A DNA stretch of 33,397 nucleotides, from contig NZ_JAFIQV010000059.1 of NCBI RefSeq assembly GCF_017356015.1, positions 1 through 33,397 of the forward strand. Reading direction: 5' to 3'. This stretch comes from Azospirillum sp. SYSU D00513. Its GTDB lineage: Bacteria; Pseudomonadota; Alphaproteobacteria; Azospirillales; Azospirillaceae. Positions 1-8,094 of this stretch are shown here, one piece after another; positions within the stretch are counted from its first letter, which is position 1, and each line of letters starts with the position of its first letter. The translations under genes and the position numbers were made by a program. The notes below the pieces were generated by a model, which saw nothing but the letters and a program-made list of their open reading frames with translations, was not told the origin of the DNA and ran no database searches.

Positions 1-13
1 CTCAATCCTTCGA

Positions 14-45
14 ACCGCCCGGTGCGGACCCGCATGCCGGGTGGT
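14..45 (-). terminator. Hairpin downstream of valS
   Basis: An imperfect stem (ACCGCCCGG against CCGGGTGGT, one G-U pair) encloses a second short stem TGCG/CGCA. It lies 60 bases past the valS stop on the strand valS is read from. There is no T-run, so it may be a Rho-assisted terminator or 3' stabilising hairpin rather than a classical intrinsic terminator. Confidence 0.4.
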
Positions 46-105
46 GTGGGAGGGGTGCGGTCCACCAGGATCGCCCCCTATCCCGATTCGTGATGTCGGC
101 CGGCT

Positions 106-2757
106 TCACGCGGCCAGCATATCCAACGCCTTCTGGAGCTTGTCGCGGGTTTGCGCGGCGGCCTCGCGGCGGTCGCGCTGCTCCTCGATCACCTCTTCCG
201 GCGCCTTGGCGACGAACTGCTCGTTGGAGAGCTTGGCGTCGATCTTCTTGATCTCGCCGGCCAGCTTCTCGATCTCCTTGGTCAGGCGCGCCCGTTCCTT
301 GTCGAGATCGACGATGCCCTCCAGCGGGAGGATCAGCGTGGCCCCGTCCAGAACGTCCTGCACCGCGCTCTTCGGCACGGCCCCGTCCAGCGGATCGACC
401 GAGGACAGGCGCGCCATGCGCAGGATCAGGTCGCGGTGCGTCTCCAGCCGCTTCAGCGTCTCAGGGTCCGCGTCCTTGAGCTTCAGGGCGATCTGGGCCG
501 AGGGCGGCACGTTCATCTCCGACCGCATGGAGCGGACCGAGGAGATGAGGCGGACGACCCAGTCCATCTCGTCGCGGGCCGCCGGGTCGGTCAGCGCGTC
601 GCCATGGTCCGGCCAGCGTGCGGCGATCAGCCGGTTGGGCCGGTCGGCCGACAGCTGCTCCCACAGCTCTTCCGTGATGAAGGGCATCAGCGGGTGGAGG
701 ATGTGCAGGATCTCGTCCAGCACCCAGGCCGTGGTGGCCCGGGTCTCGGCCTTGGCCGCCTCGTCCGTGCCGTTCAGGATCGGCTTGGTGAACTCCAGGT
801 ACCAGTCGCAGAAGGTGCCCCAGGTGAACTGGTAGGTGGTGTTGGCCGCCTCGTTGAACTTGTAGGCGTCGATCGCCTCGCCGGTCCGCCGGGCGCAATC
901 GGCGAGCGCGCCGACGATCCAGCGGTTGACGGTCTGGGTCAGGTTCTCCGGCCGGAAGCCCGCGACCGGGATGGCGCCGTTCATCTCGCAGTAGCGCGCG
1001 GCGTTCCAGAGCTTGGTCGCGAAATTGCGGTAGCCCTCGACCCGGTTGACGGCGAGCTTAATGTCGCGCCCCTGCGCCGCCATGGCGGCCAGGGTGAAGC
1101 GCAGGGCGTCGGTGCCGTATTCGCCGATCAGGTCCAGCGGATCGATGACGTTGCCCTTGGATTTCGACATCTTCTGGCCCTTTTCGTCGCGGACGAGGGC
1201 ATGGATGTAGATGGTCCGGAAGGGCACGTCCTTCATGAAGTGCAGGCCCATCATCATCATCCGGGCGACCCAGAAGAAGATGATGTCGAAGCCCGTCACC
1301 AGCACATCGGTCGGGTAGTAGCGCCCCAGTTCGGGCGTCTGGTCGGGCCAGCCGAGCGTGGAGAAGGGCCACAGCGCCGAGGAGAACCAGGTGTCGAGCA
1401 CGTCCTGGTCGCGCGTCAGCTCGACCTCATGGCCGTAATGCTTCGCGGCGGCGGCGCGGGCGGCCTCCTCCGTCTCCTCGACGAAGAAGGCGCCGTCGGG
1501 ACCGTACCAGGCGGGAATCTGATGGCCCCACCAGATCTGGCGGCTGATGCACCAGGGCTGGATGTTGCGCATCCATTCGAAGTAGGTGTTCTCCCACTGC
1601 TTGGGCACGAAGACCGTCTTCCCGGCCTCGACCGCCTCCAGCGCCGGCTTGGCCAGCGTCGCGGCGTCCACGTACCACTGGTCGGTCAGCCAGGGTTCGA
1701 TCGCCACGCCGGAGCGGTCGCCGTGCGGGACCATGTGGGTGTGCGGCTCGATCTTCTCGAGCAGCTCGAGCGCTTCCAGCTCGGCGACGACCTTTTTGCG
1801 CGCCTCGTAACGGTCGAGCCCACGGTAGGCCTCCGGCACGTCGTCGCCGGTGATGCGCGCGTCGCGGTCCATGATGTTGATGGCGGCGAGCCCGCAACGG
1901 CGCCCAACCTCGAAGTCGTTGAAGTCGTGCGCCGGGGTGATCTTCACAGCGCCCGAGCCCGTCTCCGGGTCGGCGTATTCGTCACCGACGATGGGGATGC
2001 GGCGCCCGACCAGCGGCAGCACCACATGCTTGCCGATCAGGTCCTTGTAGCGCTCGTCCTCCGGATGCACGGCGACGCCGGTGTCGCCCAGCATCGTCTC
2101 CGGCCGGGTGGTGGCGACGGTGATGAAGCGGCCCTCTTCCCCCTCGATCGGGTAGCGGAAGTGCCAGAGGTTGCCCTTGACCTCCTTCTGCTCGACCTCG
2201 AGGTCGGAGATGGCCGTGTGCAGCTTGGGGTCCCAGTTGACCAGCCGCTTGTCCTTGTAGATCAGCCCCTGGCGGTGCAGTTCCACGAACACCTTGCGGA
2301 CGGCGCGGCTCAGCCCCTCGTCCATGGTGAAGCGCTCGCGGCTCCAGTCGGCCGAGGCGCCGAGGCGGCGGAGCTGGCTGGTGATGGTGCCGCCGGATTC
2401 GGCCTTCCACTCCCAGACCTTGTCGATGAAGGCCGCGCGCCCGAAATCGTGGCGCGTCTTGCCGTCCTTGGCCAGGTTCCGCTCGACCACCATCTGGGTC
2501 GCGATGCCGGCATGGTCGGTGCCCGGCTGCCAGAGGGCGTCGCGGCCGCGCATCCGGTTGAAGCGGATCAGCACGTCCTGGATGGTGAAGGTCAGCGCAT
2601 GGCCCATGTGCAGGCTGCCGGTGACGTTCGGCGGCGGCATCATGATCGTGTAGGGCTGGGCGTTGGAACCCGGGTCGGGCGCGAAGGCGCCGGACTCCTC
2701 CCACAGACGATAGTGCTTCTCCTCGACCTCTGCGGGCCGGTAAGTCTTTTCCAACAT
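106..2757 (-). CDS. valS: Valine--tRNA ligase
   Basis: Charges tRNA-Val with valine in the cytoplasm. It is a class I synthetase of 883 residues, normal for the family. The HIGH-type signature is seen as PPPNVTGSLHMGH near residues 42-53 and the KMSKS loop as KMSKSKGN near 528. The CP1 editing domain lies between them, including the TTRPETMLGDTGVAV block. The C-terminal about 65 residues are a charged heptad-like coiled coil (LDKERARLTKEIEKL) typical of the ValRS tRNA-binding arm. An in-frame GTG lies directly before the ATG at 2757; the ATG is preferred but neither has a strong Shine-Dalgarno. It lies 91 bases downstream of popZ on the same strand and may be co-transcribed. Identity is certain; only the start is open. 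Confidence 0.97.
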   Translation of the reverse strand: MLEKTYRPAEVEEKHYRLWEESGAFAPDPGSNAQPYTIMMPPPNVTGSLHMGHALTFTIQDVLIRFNRMRGRDALWQPGTDHAGIATQMVVERNLAKDGKTRHDFGRAAFIDKVWEWKAESGGTITSQLRRLGASADWSRERFTMDEGLSRAVRKVFVELHRQGLIYKDKRLVNWDPKLHTAISDLEVEQKEVKGNLWHFRYPIEGEEGRFITVATTRPETMLGDTGVAVHPEDERYKDLIGKHVVLPLVGRRIPIVGDEYADPETGSGAVKITPAHDFNDFEVGRRCGLAAINIMDRDARITGDDVPEAYRGLDRYEARKKVVAELEALELLEKIEPHTHMVPHGDRSGVAIEPWLTDQWYVDAATLAKPALEAVEAGKTVFVPKQWENTYFEWMRNIQPWCISRQIWWGHQIPAWYGPDGAFFVEETEEAARAAAAKHYGHEVELTRDQDVLDTWFSSALWPFSTLGWPDQTPELGRYYPTDVLVTGFDIIFFWVARMMMMGLHFMKDVPFRTIYIHALVRDEKGQKMSKSKGNVIDPLDLIGEYGTDALRFTLAAMAAQGRDIKLAVNRVEGYRNFATKLWNAARYCEMNGAIPVAGFRPENLTQTVNRWIVGALADCARRTGEAIDAYKFNEAANTTYQFTWGTFCDWYLEFTKPILNGTDEAAKAETRATTAWVLDEILHILHPLMPFITEELWEQLSADRPNRLIAARWPDHGDALTDPAARDEMDWVVRLISSVRSMRSEMNVPPSAQIALKLKDADPETLKRLETHRDLILRMARLSSVDPLDGAVPKSAVQDVLDGATLILPLEGIVDLDKERARLTKEIEKLAGEIKKIDAKLSNEQFVAKAPEEVIEEQRDRREAAAQTRDKLQKALDMLAA

Positions 2758-2848
2758 CACCAGGAACTTTCGCTCGACATCAACCGGTTCGAAACGCGGC
2801 CCGCCGCATCCTCCTGGAGGCGGGAGCCGCCCGGACAGGCTGTCCGGA

Positions 2849-3541
2849 TCAGAACTTCTGGGACCGCCGGATCATCCGGTCGATCTCCTGCTGGACCAGC
2901 CGCTCCACCACCGTGGGCAGGTGCTCGTCCAGCCATTCCTTCAGCAGCGGCTTCAACAGCTCGCGGACCACTTCCTCGACCGTGCGCACGCCGACCGGCA
3001 TGGGTCCGATGGACAGGTCGTCGCCGAGCTGGCGGGCGAGGTTCGTGAAGTGCTGCGACGCGTCGTCGGCGACGCGGCGGGAGAGAATGCGCTCATCCGG
3101 CTCGACCACCCGCGCGCGGCGGCGCGGCGGCGGAGGCGGCTCCTCCTCCTCTTCCTCGTCCTCCTCGAAGGCGCTGAAGCTCGGCGTGGGCCGGCGCGCG
3201 GCGGGACGGGGCGGCGGAAGCGGGGATGGCTCCGGCTCGGGATAGTCCGGCTCCGGCTCCGCGACGGGCTCGGGGAAGGACGGAACGACGCTCCAGGGGT
3301 CGTCCTCGGGCGGCTCATTGACGTCCACGACCGATCCGTCGTCGCGGACCATCTGCGTCAGTTCGAGCACGTCGTCCTCGACGGGCGGCGGTGGTGGAGG
3401 CGGTGGAGCGGCGGGCGCAGCAGAGGCCGCCGCCGTCTCCGGCTCGCCGCCCGTGGCGGCGTCGCCGTCTTCGGAGATGATGCGGCGGATGGAGGCGAGG
3501 ATCTCCTCCATCGACGGTTCTTGCTGGCCTTTATCGCTCAT
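2849..3541 (-). CDS. popZ: PopZ-like polar organising protein (DUF2497)
   Basis: A 230-residue protein with the three-part layout of alphaproteobacterial PopZ, which forms a polar matrix that anchors the ParB-origin complex in Caulobacter. The short N-terminal helix is seen as MEEILASIRRIISED (about residues 11-25). A long proline- and acid-rich linker follows (about 35-135, with runs of P and E). A conserved C-terminal helical oligomerisation region ends LLKEWLDEHLPTVVERLVQQ and then IDRMIRRS. The family assignment rests on these conserved ends; the linker is not informative. It precedes valS in the same direction, an arrangement I recall from related genomes. The exact role here is inferred from the family. 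Confidence 0.88.
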   Translation of the reverse strand: MSDKGQQEPSMEEILASIRRIISEDGDAATGGEPETAAASAAPAAPPPPPPPPVEDDVLELTQMVRDDGSVVDVNEPPEDDPWSVVPSFPEPVAEPEPDYPEPEPSPLPPPRPAARRPTPSFSAFEEDEEEEEEPPPPPRRRARVVEPDERILSRRVADDASQHFTNLARQLGDDLSIGPMPVGVRTVEEVVRELLKPLLKEWLDEHLPTVVERLVQQEIDRMIRRSQKF

Positions 3542-3615
3542 TCTGGCAAACCCGGGACGTCATCCTGTGCCGGAACACTAGGACAGGATTGAGCAAAAAG
3601 CCATAAGGCAAAGCC

Positions 3616-3633
3616 GGCCCGTCGAAGCGGGCC
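3616..3633 (-). terminator. Terminator-like hairpin after tolC
   Basis: GGCCCG and CGGGCC form a perfect 6-bp stem around a TCGAAG loop, 21 bases beyond the tolC stop. Read on the minus strand it is followed by GGCTTT and, further on, a CTTTTT run, consistent with the end of the pcm-rhodanese-tolC transcript. Confidence 0.5.
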
Positions 3634-3653
3634 CGCCCTGTCACGGATCGGCG

Positions 3654-5042
3654 TCATTCACCGATGCCGGTGCCGGTCCATTTGCCCTTGACCGACTCGT
3701 AATGCTCGTCGGCATCATAATACTTCACGGGCAGATTGAGCTGCCGCGCGGTCAGCTGGCCAATTGCGCCGAGAACGGTGAAGGCCGCGACCATCTCCTC
3801 GCGCTGCGCCCGCACGAGGTTGACACGTGCGTTGAGCAGTTCCTGCTCCTGGTTAAGCACGTCGAGCACGGTGCGCGAGCCGACCTGCGCTTCCTGGCGG
3901 ACGCCGTCCAGTGCGATCTCGGCGGCCTTGATCTGCGACTGGTAGGACTGGATGCTCGCCCGCGCGGTCTGGAGCGTTTGCCAGGCGCTGATCCCCGCCT
4001 CCGTCGCTTGCCGGCGGGTGTCCTCGATCTGCAGCCGCGCTTGGTTCGCCGTGTGCTTCGCCTCGCGGACGGTCGCCTCGGGAAGGCCGGCCTGATAAAG
4101 CGGGATGCGCACCTGGGCGGTGATCGAGAGGCTGTCGGAGCGATCCAGGTTCACGCCGCCGGACTGGCCAGGGTCGATCACGCGCTGGCCCTGGGCGGTC
4201 AGGTTGACGGAGGGGAGCAGCCGGCCATACTGCTGGTCGACGGCCTCGCGCTGGGCCGCTTCACCGTAGGAGGCGGACAGGACGCTGGGGTTGTTGGACT
4301 GAGCCATCGCCACCAGCTCGTCAAGCGTGGCAGGCAGCTCGAAGGTCGGCTTCGGCGCCTTCAGCCGGCCGGGCAAGGTGCCGACGAAGCGGGCATAGGT
4401 GGCGCGGGAGCTTTCGAGTGTGCCCTCCGCCGAGATGCGGGACGCGACGGAGGCGGCGAGGCGCGACTCCGACAAGCTCACGTCCGTGCGGGTGTACTCG
4501 CCGACGCGGAAGCGGTCGCGCGCGGCCTCGAGCTGGCGCCGCAGGACCTGCTCGTTGTTGCGCTGAAGCTCCAGCACGGCCTGATTCTGGACCACGTTGA
4601 GATAGGCACGGGCGGCGTCCAGCAGGACCTGCTGCTCGTTGGCCAGCAGGGTCGCCCGCTGCGATTCGACGAGGCGCTCGGCCCGGCGGATCGCGGGTCC
4701 GACGGAGGCGTCATACAGGGGCTGGCTCGCCTGCAGCCCTATGGTCTTGGAATTGGTTTCGGTCCCGATCCGGCCGCCCTGGAACGCGGTTTCGCCGGCG
4801 CTGCGGCCGAGATTCGCCGTCGCGGACAGGGTTGGGCGGTAGCCGGCCTTGGCCTGCGGCACGCCTTCATCCACCGCGCGCAGGCGGGCGCGCTGCGCGC
4901 CGAGCGTCGGGTTGTTGTTGTAGGCCTGGGCGAGTGCCTCTTCGAGGGATTGCGCGCCGGCGGTTCCGGCGGCGCCCGCAAGGACGCCCAGGGACAGCGC
5001 CGTCGCCAGCAGGCGGCGCGCAAAACGGCTTCGCAGAGTCAT
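3654..5042 (-). CDS. tolC: TolC family outer-membrane efflux protein
   Basis: Outer-membrane channel component of type I secretion and tripartite efflux. The protein is 462 residues from the ATG at 5042. That start is chosen because it is directly followed by a Sec signal peptide (about residues 1-30, ending GTAGAQS). The longer open frame upstream only overlaps the rhodanese gene. After cleavage the sequence starts SLEEALAQAYNNNPTLGAQRA, the usual TolC opening, then runs as two repeated helical-hairpin halves (QASQPLYD in the first, QVRIPLYQAG in the second). Both are the equatorial strand motifs of the family. It begins 2 bases after the rhodanese stop, so the two are almost certainly co-translated. 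It could serve efflux or the export of RTX proteins such as the one encoded at 22.3-23.1 kb; that partnership is speculation. Confidence 0.93.
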   Translation of the reverse strand: MTLRSRFARRLLATALSLGVLAGAAGTAGAQSLEEALAQAYNNNPTLGAQRARLRAVDEGVPQAKAGYRPTLSATANLGRSAGETAFQGGRIGTETNSKTIGLQASQPLYDASVGPAIRRAERLVESQRATLLANEQQVLLDAARAYLNVVQNQAVLELQRNNEQVLRRQLEAARDRFRVGEYTRTDVSLSESRLAASVASRISAEGTLESSRATYARFVGTLPGRLKAPKPTFELPATLDELVAMAQSNNPSVLSASYGEAAQREAVDQQYGRLLPSVNLTAQGQRVIDPGQSGGVNLDRSDSLSITAQVRIPLYQAGLPEATVREAKHTANQARLQIEDTRRQATEAGISAWQTLQTARASIQSYQSQIKAAEIALDGVRQEAQVGSRTVLDVLNQEQELLNARVNLVRAQREEMVAAFTVLGAIGQLTARQLNLPVKYYDADEHYESVKGKWTGTGIGE

Positions 5043-5044
5043 GT

Positions 5045-5371
5045 TCAGTAGACCTTCATGTTCGGGTCGATTTGGCGCGCCCAGGCATCCACACCACCAG
5101 CCATGTTGATTGTGCGGTCGAAACCCTGGTTGCGCAACCACATGGTCGCCTGTGCGCTGCGGCCACCATGATGGCACACAAGCACGACGTCGCGGTCCTT
5201 CGGCAGCTCCCCCGCGCGCTGCGGAAGGGTCGCGAGCGGAATGTGGAGACTGCCCTCGATCGAGCAGATCTCCCGTTCCCATCCCTCGCGCACGTCGACA
5301 AGGACAGGCGGATCGTCGGACCGGCGGAGCTGGTCCAGCGTTTCCACGTCGATTTCGAATGGCGCGGGCAT
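5045..5371 (-). CDS. Single-domain rhodanese (sulfurtransferase)
   Basis: A 108-residue stand-alone rhodanese domain. The active-site loop is CHHGGRS (residues 66-72) with the catalytic cysteine at 66, and the CH2A-type motif LVDVREGWE lies near 24-32. The CHHGGRS loop places it with the GlpE/PspE-like small rhodaneses that move sulfane sulfur between thiosulfate and acceptors. No signal peptide is visible, so it is probably cytoplasmic. It sits between pcm (71-base gap) and tolC (2-base gap), all on the minus strand. The physiological sulfur acceptor cannot be told from sequence. Confidence 0.9.
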   Translation of the reverse strand: MPAPFEIDVETLDQLRRSDDPPVLVDVREGWEREICSIEGSLHIPLATLPQRAGELPKDRDVVLVCHHGGRSAQATMWLRNQGFDRTINMAGGVDAWARQIDPNMKVY

Positions 5372-5442
5372 GGCGGTCTTCCCCCTTGGCGAGCCCGCCC
5401 CGTCACCAGGGCAGGCCCAAACTCGAAACGTCCGGATCGGAA

Positions 5443-6099
5443 TCAGAACACGAACTTCGGCTGCGGCTCGAAGCCGGGCAGCAGGTGCGGGCGCCCCTCG
5501 AACAGGATGCGGCTGGACACCACGCCGCCGGCACGGCGGAACAGCCGCACCTCGCCCACGCCGCGCTCTCCCTCCACCGCCACGACCATGCGGCCGCCCT
5601 CGGCGAGCTGGGCCGTGATCGCCTCCGGCACCTCGGCGACGGTGCCCTCCACGACGATCACGTTGTATGGACCCTGGGCCGCGTAGCCCTCGGTCATCGG
5701 AGCGTTGAAGACGATCGCGTTGTCGGCGCCGACCTCGGCCAGAGCCTCCGTGGCGCGCTGCGCCAGGGCCGGGTCCGATTCGACGCCGACGACGGTGGCC
5801 GCCAGGCGGCTCAGCACGGCGGTCGAGTAGCCGCTGCCGCAGCCGATGTCGAGCACCACGTCGGTTTCCTGGACACCCGCTTCCTGGAGCATGCGGGCAA
5901 AGACCATCGGCTCCATCAGATAGCGGCCCTGCCCGACGGGGATGCCCACGTCGGCATAGGCGATGCCGCGGGACGCCTTGGGCACGAAGACCTCGCGCGG
6001 AATGCTGGACAGGGCCTCGACCAGCCGGTGGTCGGTGACCTTGTTCGGACGGATCTGCCCCTCAACCATGTAGTAACGGGCGGCGGCGTAATCGGACAT
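5443..6099 (-). CDS. pcm: Protein-L-isoaspartate O-methyltransferase
   Basis: SAM-dependent repair enzyme that methylates isoaspartyl residues of damaged proteins. It has 218 residues, the normal length. The family N-terminus is present (YYMVEGQIRPNKVTD, then IPREVFVP near 33-40). The substrate-binding block GQGRYLMEPMVFARML (57-71) and SAM motif I VLDIGCGSGYST (82-93) follow. It is the first gene of the apparent pcm-rhodanese-tolC operon. Upstream lies the 218-base interval that carries the oppositely directed tRNA-Cys promoter. A pcm-tolC linkage is familiar in alphaproteobacteria; the functional reason is not evident. Confidence 0.95.
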   Translation of the reverse strand: MSDYAAARYYMVEGQIRPNKVTDHRLVEALSSIPREVFVPKASRGIAYADVGIPVGQGRYLMEPMVFARMLQEAGVQETDVVLDIGCGSGYSTAVLSRLAATVVGVESDPALAQRATEALAEVGADNAIVFNAPMTEGYAAQGPYNVIVVEGTVAEVPEAITAQLAEGGRMVVAVEGERGVGEVRLFRRAGGVVSSRILFEGRPHLLPGFEPQPKFVF

Positions 6100-6240
6100 G
6101 GTGGTCGCTTGTCTTTTGTTGCGGAGAGGCTGGCCACCCAGCCGGACGCGGACGGTCCTGCGGCCAGAGGGCTATATATCCGCAACGCGCCGTGAACACA
6201 ATGTCGCGCGCGGACGCTTCCATTTCCTGAAAAGCATGGC

Positions 6241-6269
6241 TTGACCGCCGCCACCAACCCGATTATACG
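6241..6269 (+). promoter_or_regulatory. Sigma-70 type promoter of tRNA-Cys
   Basis: TTGACC at 6241-6246 and TATACG at 6264-6269 are separated by 17 bases, the optimal spacing. The start of transcription would be near 6276, about 40 bases before the mature tRNA. Confidence 0.75.
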
Positions 6270-6317
6270 TCTGGTCCCCGACGCGAGCCGGTCCTTCACG
6301 GGGCCGGCGCCAAGGAT

Positions 6318-6391
6318 GGCGCGGTGGCAGAGTGGTGATGCAGCGGACTGCAAATCCGTGTACGTGGGTTCGATTCCCGCCCGTGCCTCCA
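6318..6391 (+). tRNA. tRNA-Cys (GCA)
   Basis: A 74-base cloverleaf. The acceptor stem GGCGCGG pairs with CCGTGCC (one G-U). The anticodon loop is ACTGCAAAT with anticodon GCA, the T-arm contains GGTTCGATTCC, and the CCA end is encoded. It is flanked by a good promoter and a perfect terminator, so it is a single-gene transcription unit. Confidence 0.96.
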
Positions 6392-6395
6392 GTCG

Positions 6396-6435
6396 GAAAA
6401 CAAAAAGCCCCGCTTCGGCGGGGCTTTTTGTTTTC
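6396..6435. terminator. Bidirectional intrinsic terminator
   Basis: A perfect 18-bp stem with a TTCG tetraloop (GCCCCGC-TTCG-GCGGGGC core) is flanked by A-rich and T-rich arms that read as a T-run on either strand. It ends the tRNA-Cys transcript 5 bases after the gene and is positioned to end the rubredoxin transcript from the other side. Confidence 0.92.
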
Positions 6436-6510
6436 TTGGCACTCGTCACGACCACGGGAGTGCTCACCAGCGCCTGCCGGGCCTTTTCCGATCCGCGCCG
6501 GGCCTTTCCT

Positions 6511-6678
6511 TCACCCGACCTCCACCATGTCGAAGTCGGCCTTGAAGGCACCACAGTCCGGGCACTGCCAATCGTCCGGAACCTCGGCCCATTTGGTGCC
6601 GGGGGCGATGCCGTCGTCCGGCCAGCCGGCGGCTTCGTCGTAGATGTAACCGCACACCGCGCACTGCCATTTCTTCAT
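6511..6678 (-). CDS. Rubredoxin
   Basis: Small electron carrier with one Fe(SCys)4 site. It has 55 residues from the ATG at 6678. That start is chosen because the protein then opens MKKWQCAVCGYIYD as in known rubredoxins, and a GGGGAGGG ribosome-binding site lies just upstream. The four iron ligands are Cys6, Cys9, Cys39 and Cys42 in CAVCG and CPDCG. Gly-Trp-Pro-Asp-Asp-Gly-Ile-Ala-Pro-Gly-Thr follows the first pair as expected. It is a single-gene unit between two tRNA genes; the redox partner is not in the window. Confidence 0.96.
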   Translation of the reverse strand: MKKWQCAVCGYIYDEAAGWPDDGIAPGTKWAEVPDDWQCPDCGAFKADFDMVEVG

Positions 6679-6748
6679 CGCCGCGCCCTCCCCTTGCCGT
6701 TCCGGCAATCCTCAAACGCGGTTCCCGCGCCTCAAGGTCCCAAGGGGC

Positions 6749-6777
6749 TTGGAATCCTCGTCGGATTTCGGTATAGC
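6749..6777 (+). promoter_or_regulatory. Sigma-70 type promoter of tRNA-Asn
   Basis: TTGGAA at 6749-6754 and TATAGC at 6772-6777 are separated by 17 bases. Transcription would begin within a few bases of the mature tRNA 5' end. Confidence 0.7.
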
Positions 6778-6792
6778 ATCCGCACGCACTGA

Positions 6793-6868
6793 TCCCGGTT
6801 AGCTCAGTTGGTAGAGCAGCGGACTGTTAATCCGCTTGTCGCTGGTTCGAGTCCAGCACCGGGAGCCA
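6793..6868 (+). tRNA. tRNA-Asn (GTT)
   Basis: A 76-base cloverleaf. Acceptor TCCCGGT pairs perfectly with ACCGGGA, the D-arm is AGCTCAGTTGGTAGAGC, and the anticodon loop is ACTGTTAAT with anticodon GTT. The T-arm is CTGGTTCGAGTCCAG and CCA is encoded. Confidence 0.97.
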
Positions 6869-6873
6869 ATTCG

Positions 6874-6909
6874 AAAAGGCCGGTCCCACGTACGGGGCTG
6901 GCCTTTTTT
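6874..6909 (+). terminator. Intrinsic terminator of tRNA-Asn
   Basis: AAAAGGCC pairs with GGCCTTTT and the stem continues to about 14 bp with two G-U pairs around an ACGTAC loop. A TTTTTT run follows. It lies 5 bases after the tRNA. Confidence 0.88.
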
Positions 6910-7075
6910 CATTTCCCTTCCCTTTCGCGCTGAACCGAAAGAACCGACCGGTCGCGTCCGTTCCCACTGTCAGGGGCGGGATCCGGTAACCAGATCAATG
7001 ACGGGCAGGCCGCGCGCCACCGGCCCCGCGCTTTGCCGAACGCTCATCGCCCACTCACCGCCTCAGGAGACATCA

Positions 7076-7273
7076 ATGCCGATGCGGAATGGATCGACGG
7101 ACGACGACCGCACGGATGTGCAAGTTGGCTGGACCGGCGCCTTCGCCGTGTTCCTCGCGGCGGTTGTCGCGGTCGTCGCCATCCTGGGAGCCGACGCCCG
7201 CAACGGCGACCGGCAGGGTGCCGCCCCTTATGGGAATAAGGGCGTCCAGGCCTCCTACCAGCCGCAATCCTGA
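7076..7273 (+). CDS. Small single-pass membrane protein
   Basis: A 65-residue protein not recognised. The ATG at 7076 is preceded by AGGAGA five bases upstream, which decides the start. Residues 1-17 are polar and acidic. One hydrophobic segment follows (WTGAFAVFLAAVVAVVAILGA, about 19-38), then a polar glycine- and glutamine-rich tail. This is typical of small inner-membrane proteins of unknown function. It stands alone after the tRNA-Asn terminator and runs convergently with the next gene. Confidence 0.6.
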   Translation: MPMRNGSTDDDRTDVQVGWTGAFAVFLAAVVAVVAILGADARNGDRQGAAPYGNKGVQASYQPQS

Positions 7274-7311
7274 ACGGCGGATTCGACGCTCGATTCGGAG
7301 AAAAAGAGGGA

Positions 7312-7545
7312 TCAGTTCGTCAGGTCGTCGTAGATGCTGCCGGGAGATCCCTCCTCGGCGGCATGGCCCGTGACGCGCTTCCACTCGCCGCACCAGTCAC
7401 CGGTCAGAGTGATGGGAAAGCTGCCGTCGGGGCTGCGGTCGGTCACGACCGGCGGGAAGCGGCGGCAAATGCCCTTCGGCCCGCGCTGGCGGATGCCCTG
7501 GCCTTCCCAGAAGCGGCAGGAATAGCAGTTGTCGATTCGCTTCAT
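7312..7545 (-). CDS. Small cysteine-containing hypothetical protein
   Basis: A 77-residue protein with CYSC near the N-terminus (residues 7-10), GICRRFPP near 26-33 and DWCGEW near 50-55. The four cysteines and their aromatic context (CxxC-FWEG ... C-RFPP ... WCGE) suggest a small zinc- or metal-binding fold. I recall similar short conserved proteins in alphaproteobacteria but cannot name a family with certainty. No strong ribosome-binding site is visible before the ATG. It converges with the small membrane protein at 7076-7273. Confidence 0.6.
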   Translation of the reverse strand: MKRIDNCYSCRFWEGQGIRQRGPKGICRRFPPVVTDRSPDGSFPITLTGDWCGEWKRVTGHAAEEGSPGSIYDDLTN

Positions 7546-7715
7546 CGTGGCGGCGTCCCGGTGGAGATCTGGAAGAGCGGGCCCTTCCTTGCAGGGGCGC
7601 CATTCTGGCCAGCCGATCCCGCCGCGTCGATGGCGAAATTTCCGACATCCGGCGTTGGCCGGCCGGGAGGAGCGCCGGCTGCTCCTCCTTCAGGCTTATC
7701 AGCGGTCGTACCAGA

Positions 7716-7904
7716 TTACTGGTCGAACGAGTCGCGCGGCGGCTTGGCGGCTCTCATTTCGTCGGAACATTGGACGTAGTAGGCCTTGATCTCCGCGTCG
7801 AGTTCCATGCGGCGTTGGCCGTCCGGTGAGCCATCGGGCGCGTCGGCAAGCCGCTGGAACTCCGCCACCGCGCTCTCCAGGTCCTGTTCGCTGTTGATCG
7901 GCAT
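7716..7904 (-). CDS. Small acidic hypothetical protein
   Basis: A 62-residue, mostly helical and acidic protein (MPINSEQDLESAVAEFQRL at the start) with no recognisable domain. The ATG at 7904 is supported by AGGAG seven bases upstream. The longer open frame beyond it overlaps the Nudix gene and is rejected. It is divergent from the Nudix gene, with 190 bases between. Confidence 0.6.
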   Translation of the reverse strand: MPINSEQDLESAVAEFQRLADAPDGSPDGQRRMELDAEIKAYYVQCSDEMRAAKPPRDSFDQ

Positions 7905-8094
7905 GGGTCCGCTCCTGGTTCCTGGTCGTTGGGGACGTGGTCGTCCTGAAGATGATCCTTGGGAATCGCTATCTGCGGGATGGAAACACCCGACGGCCCC
8001 CCATGTTTCATCCCCTGCCGGAGCGCCTCGCCTGCCCCGCGCGTTTGCGCTACGTCTTGAAACCGTTCGCCAAGCAGCCGGGAGAGTGCCGTCC

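Noticed and set aside
151..3048. A 965-codon plus-strand open frame opposite valS and popZ
   Set aside because: It is the antisense shadow of GC-rich valS; composition is Arg/Gly/Val-rich with no domain, while the minus strand encodes a complete ValRS.
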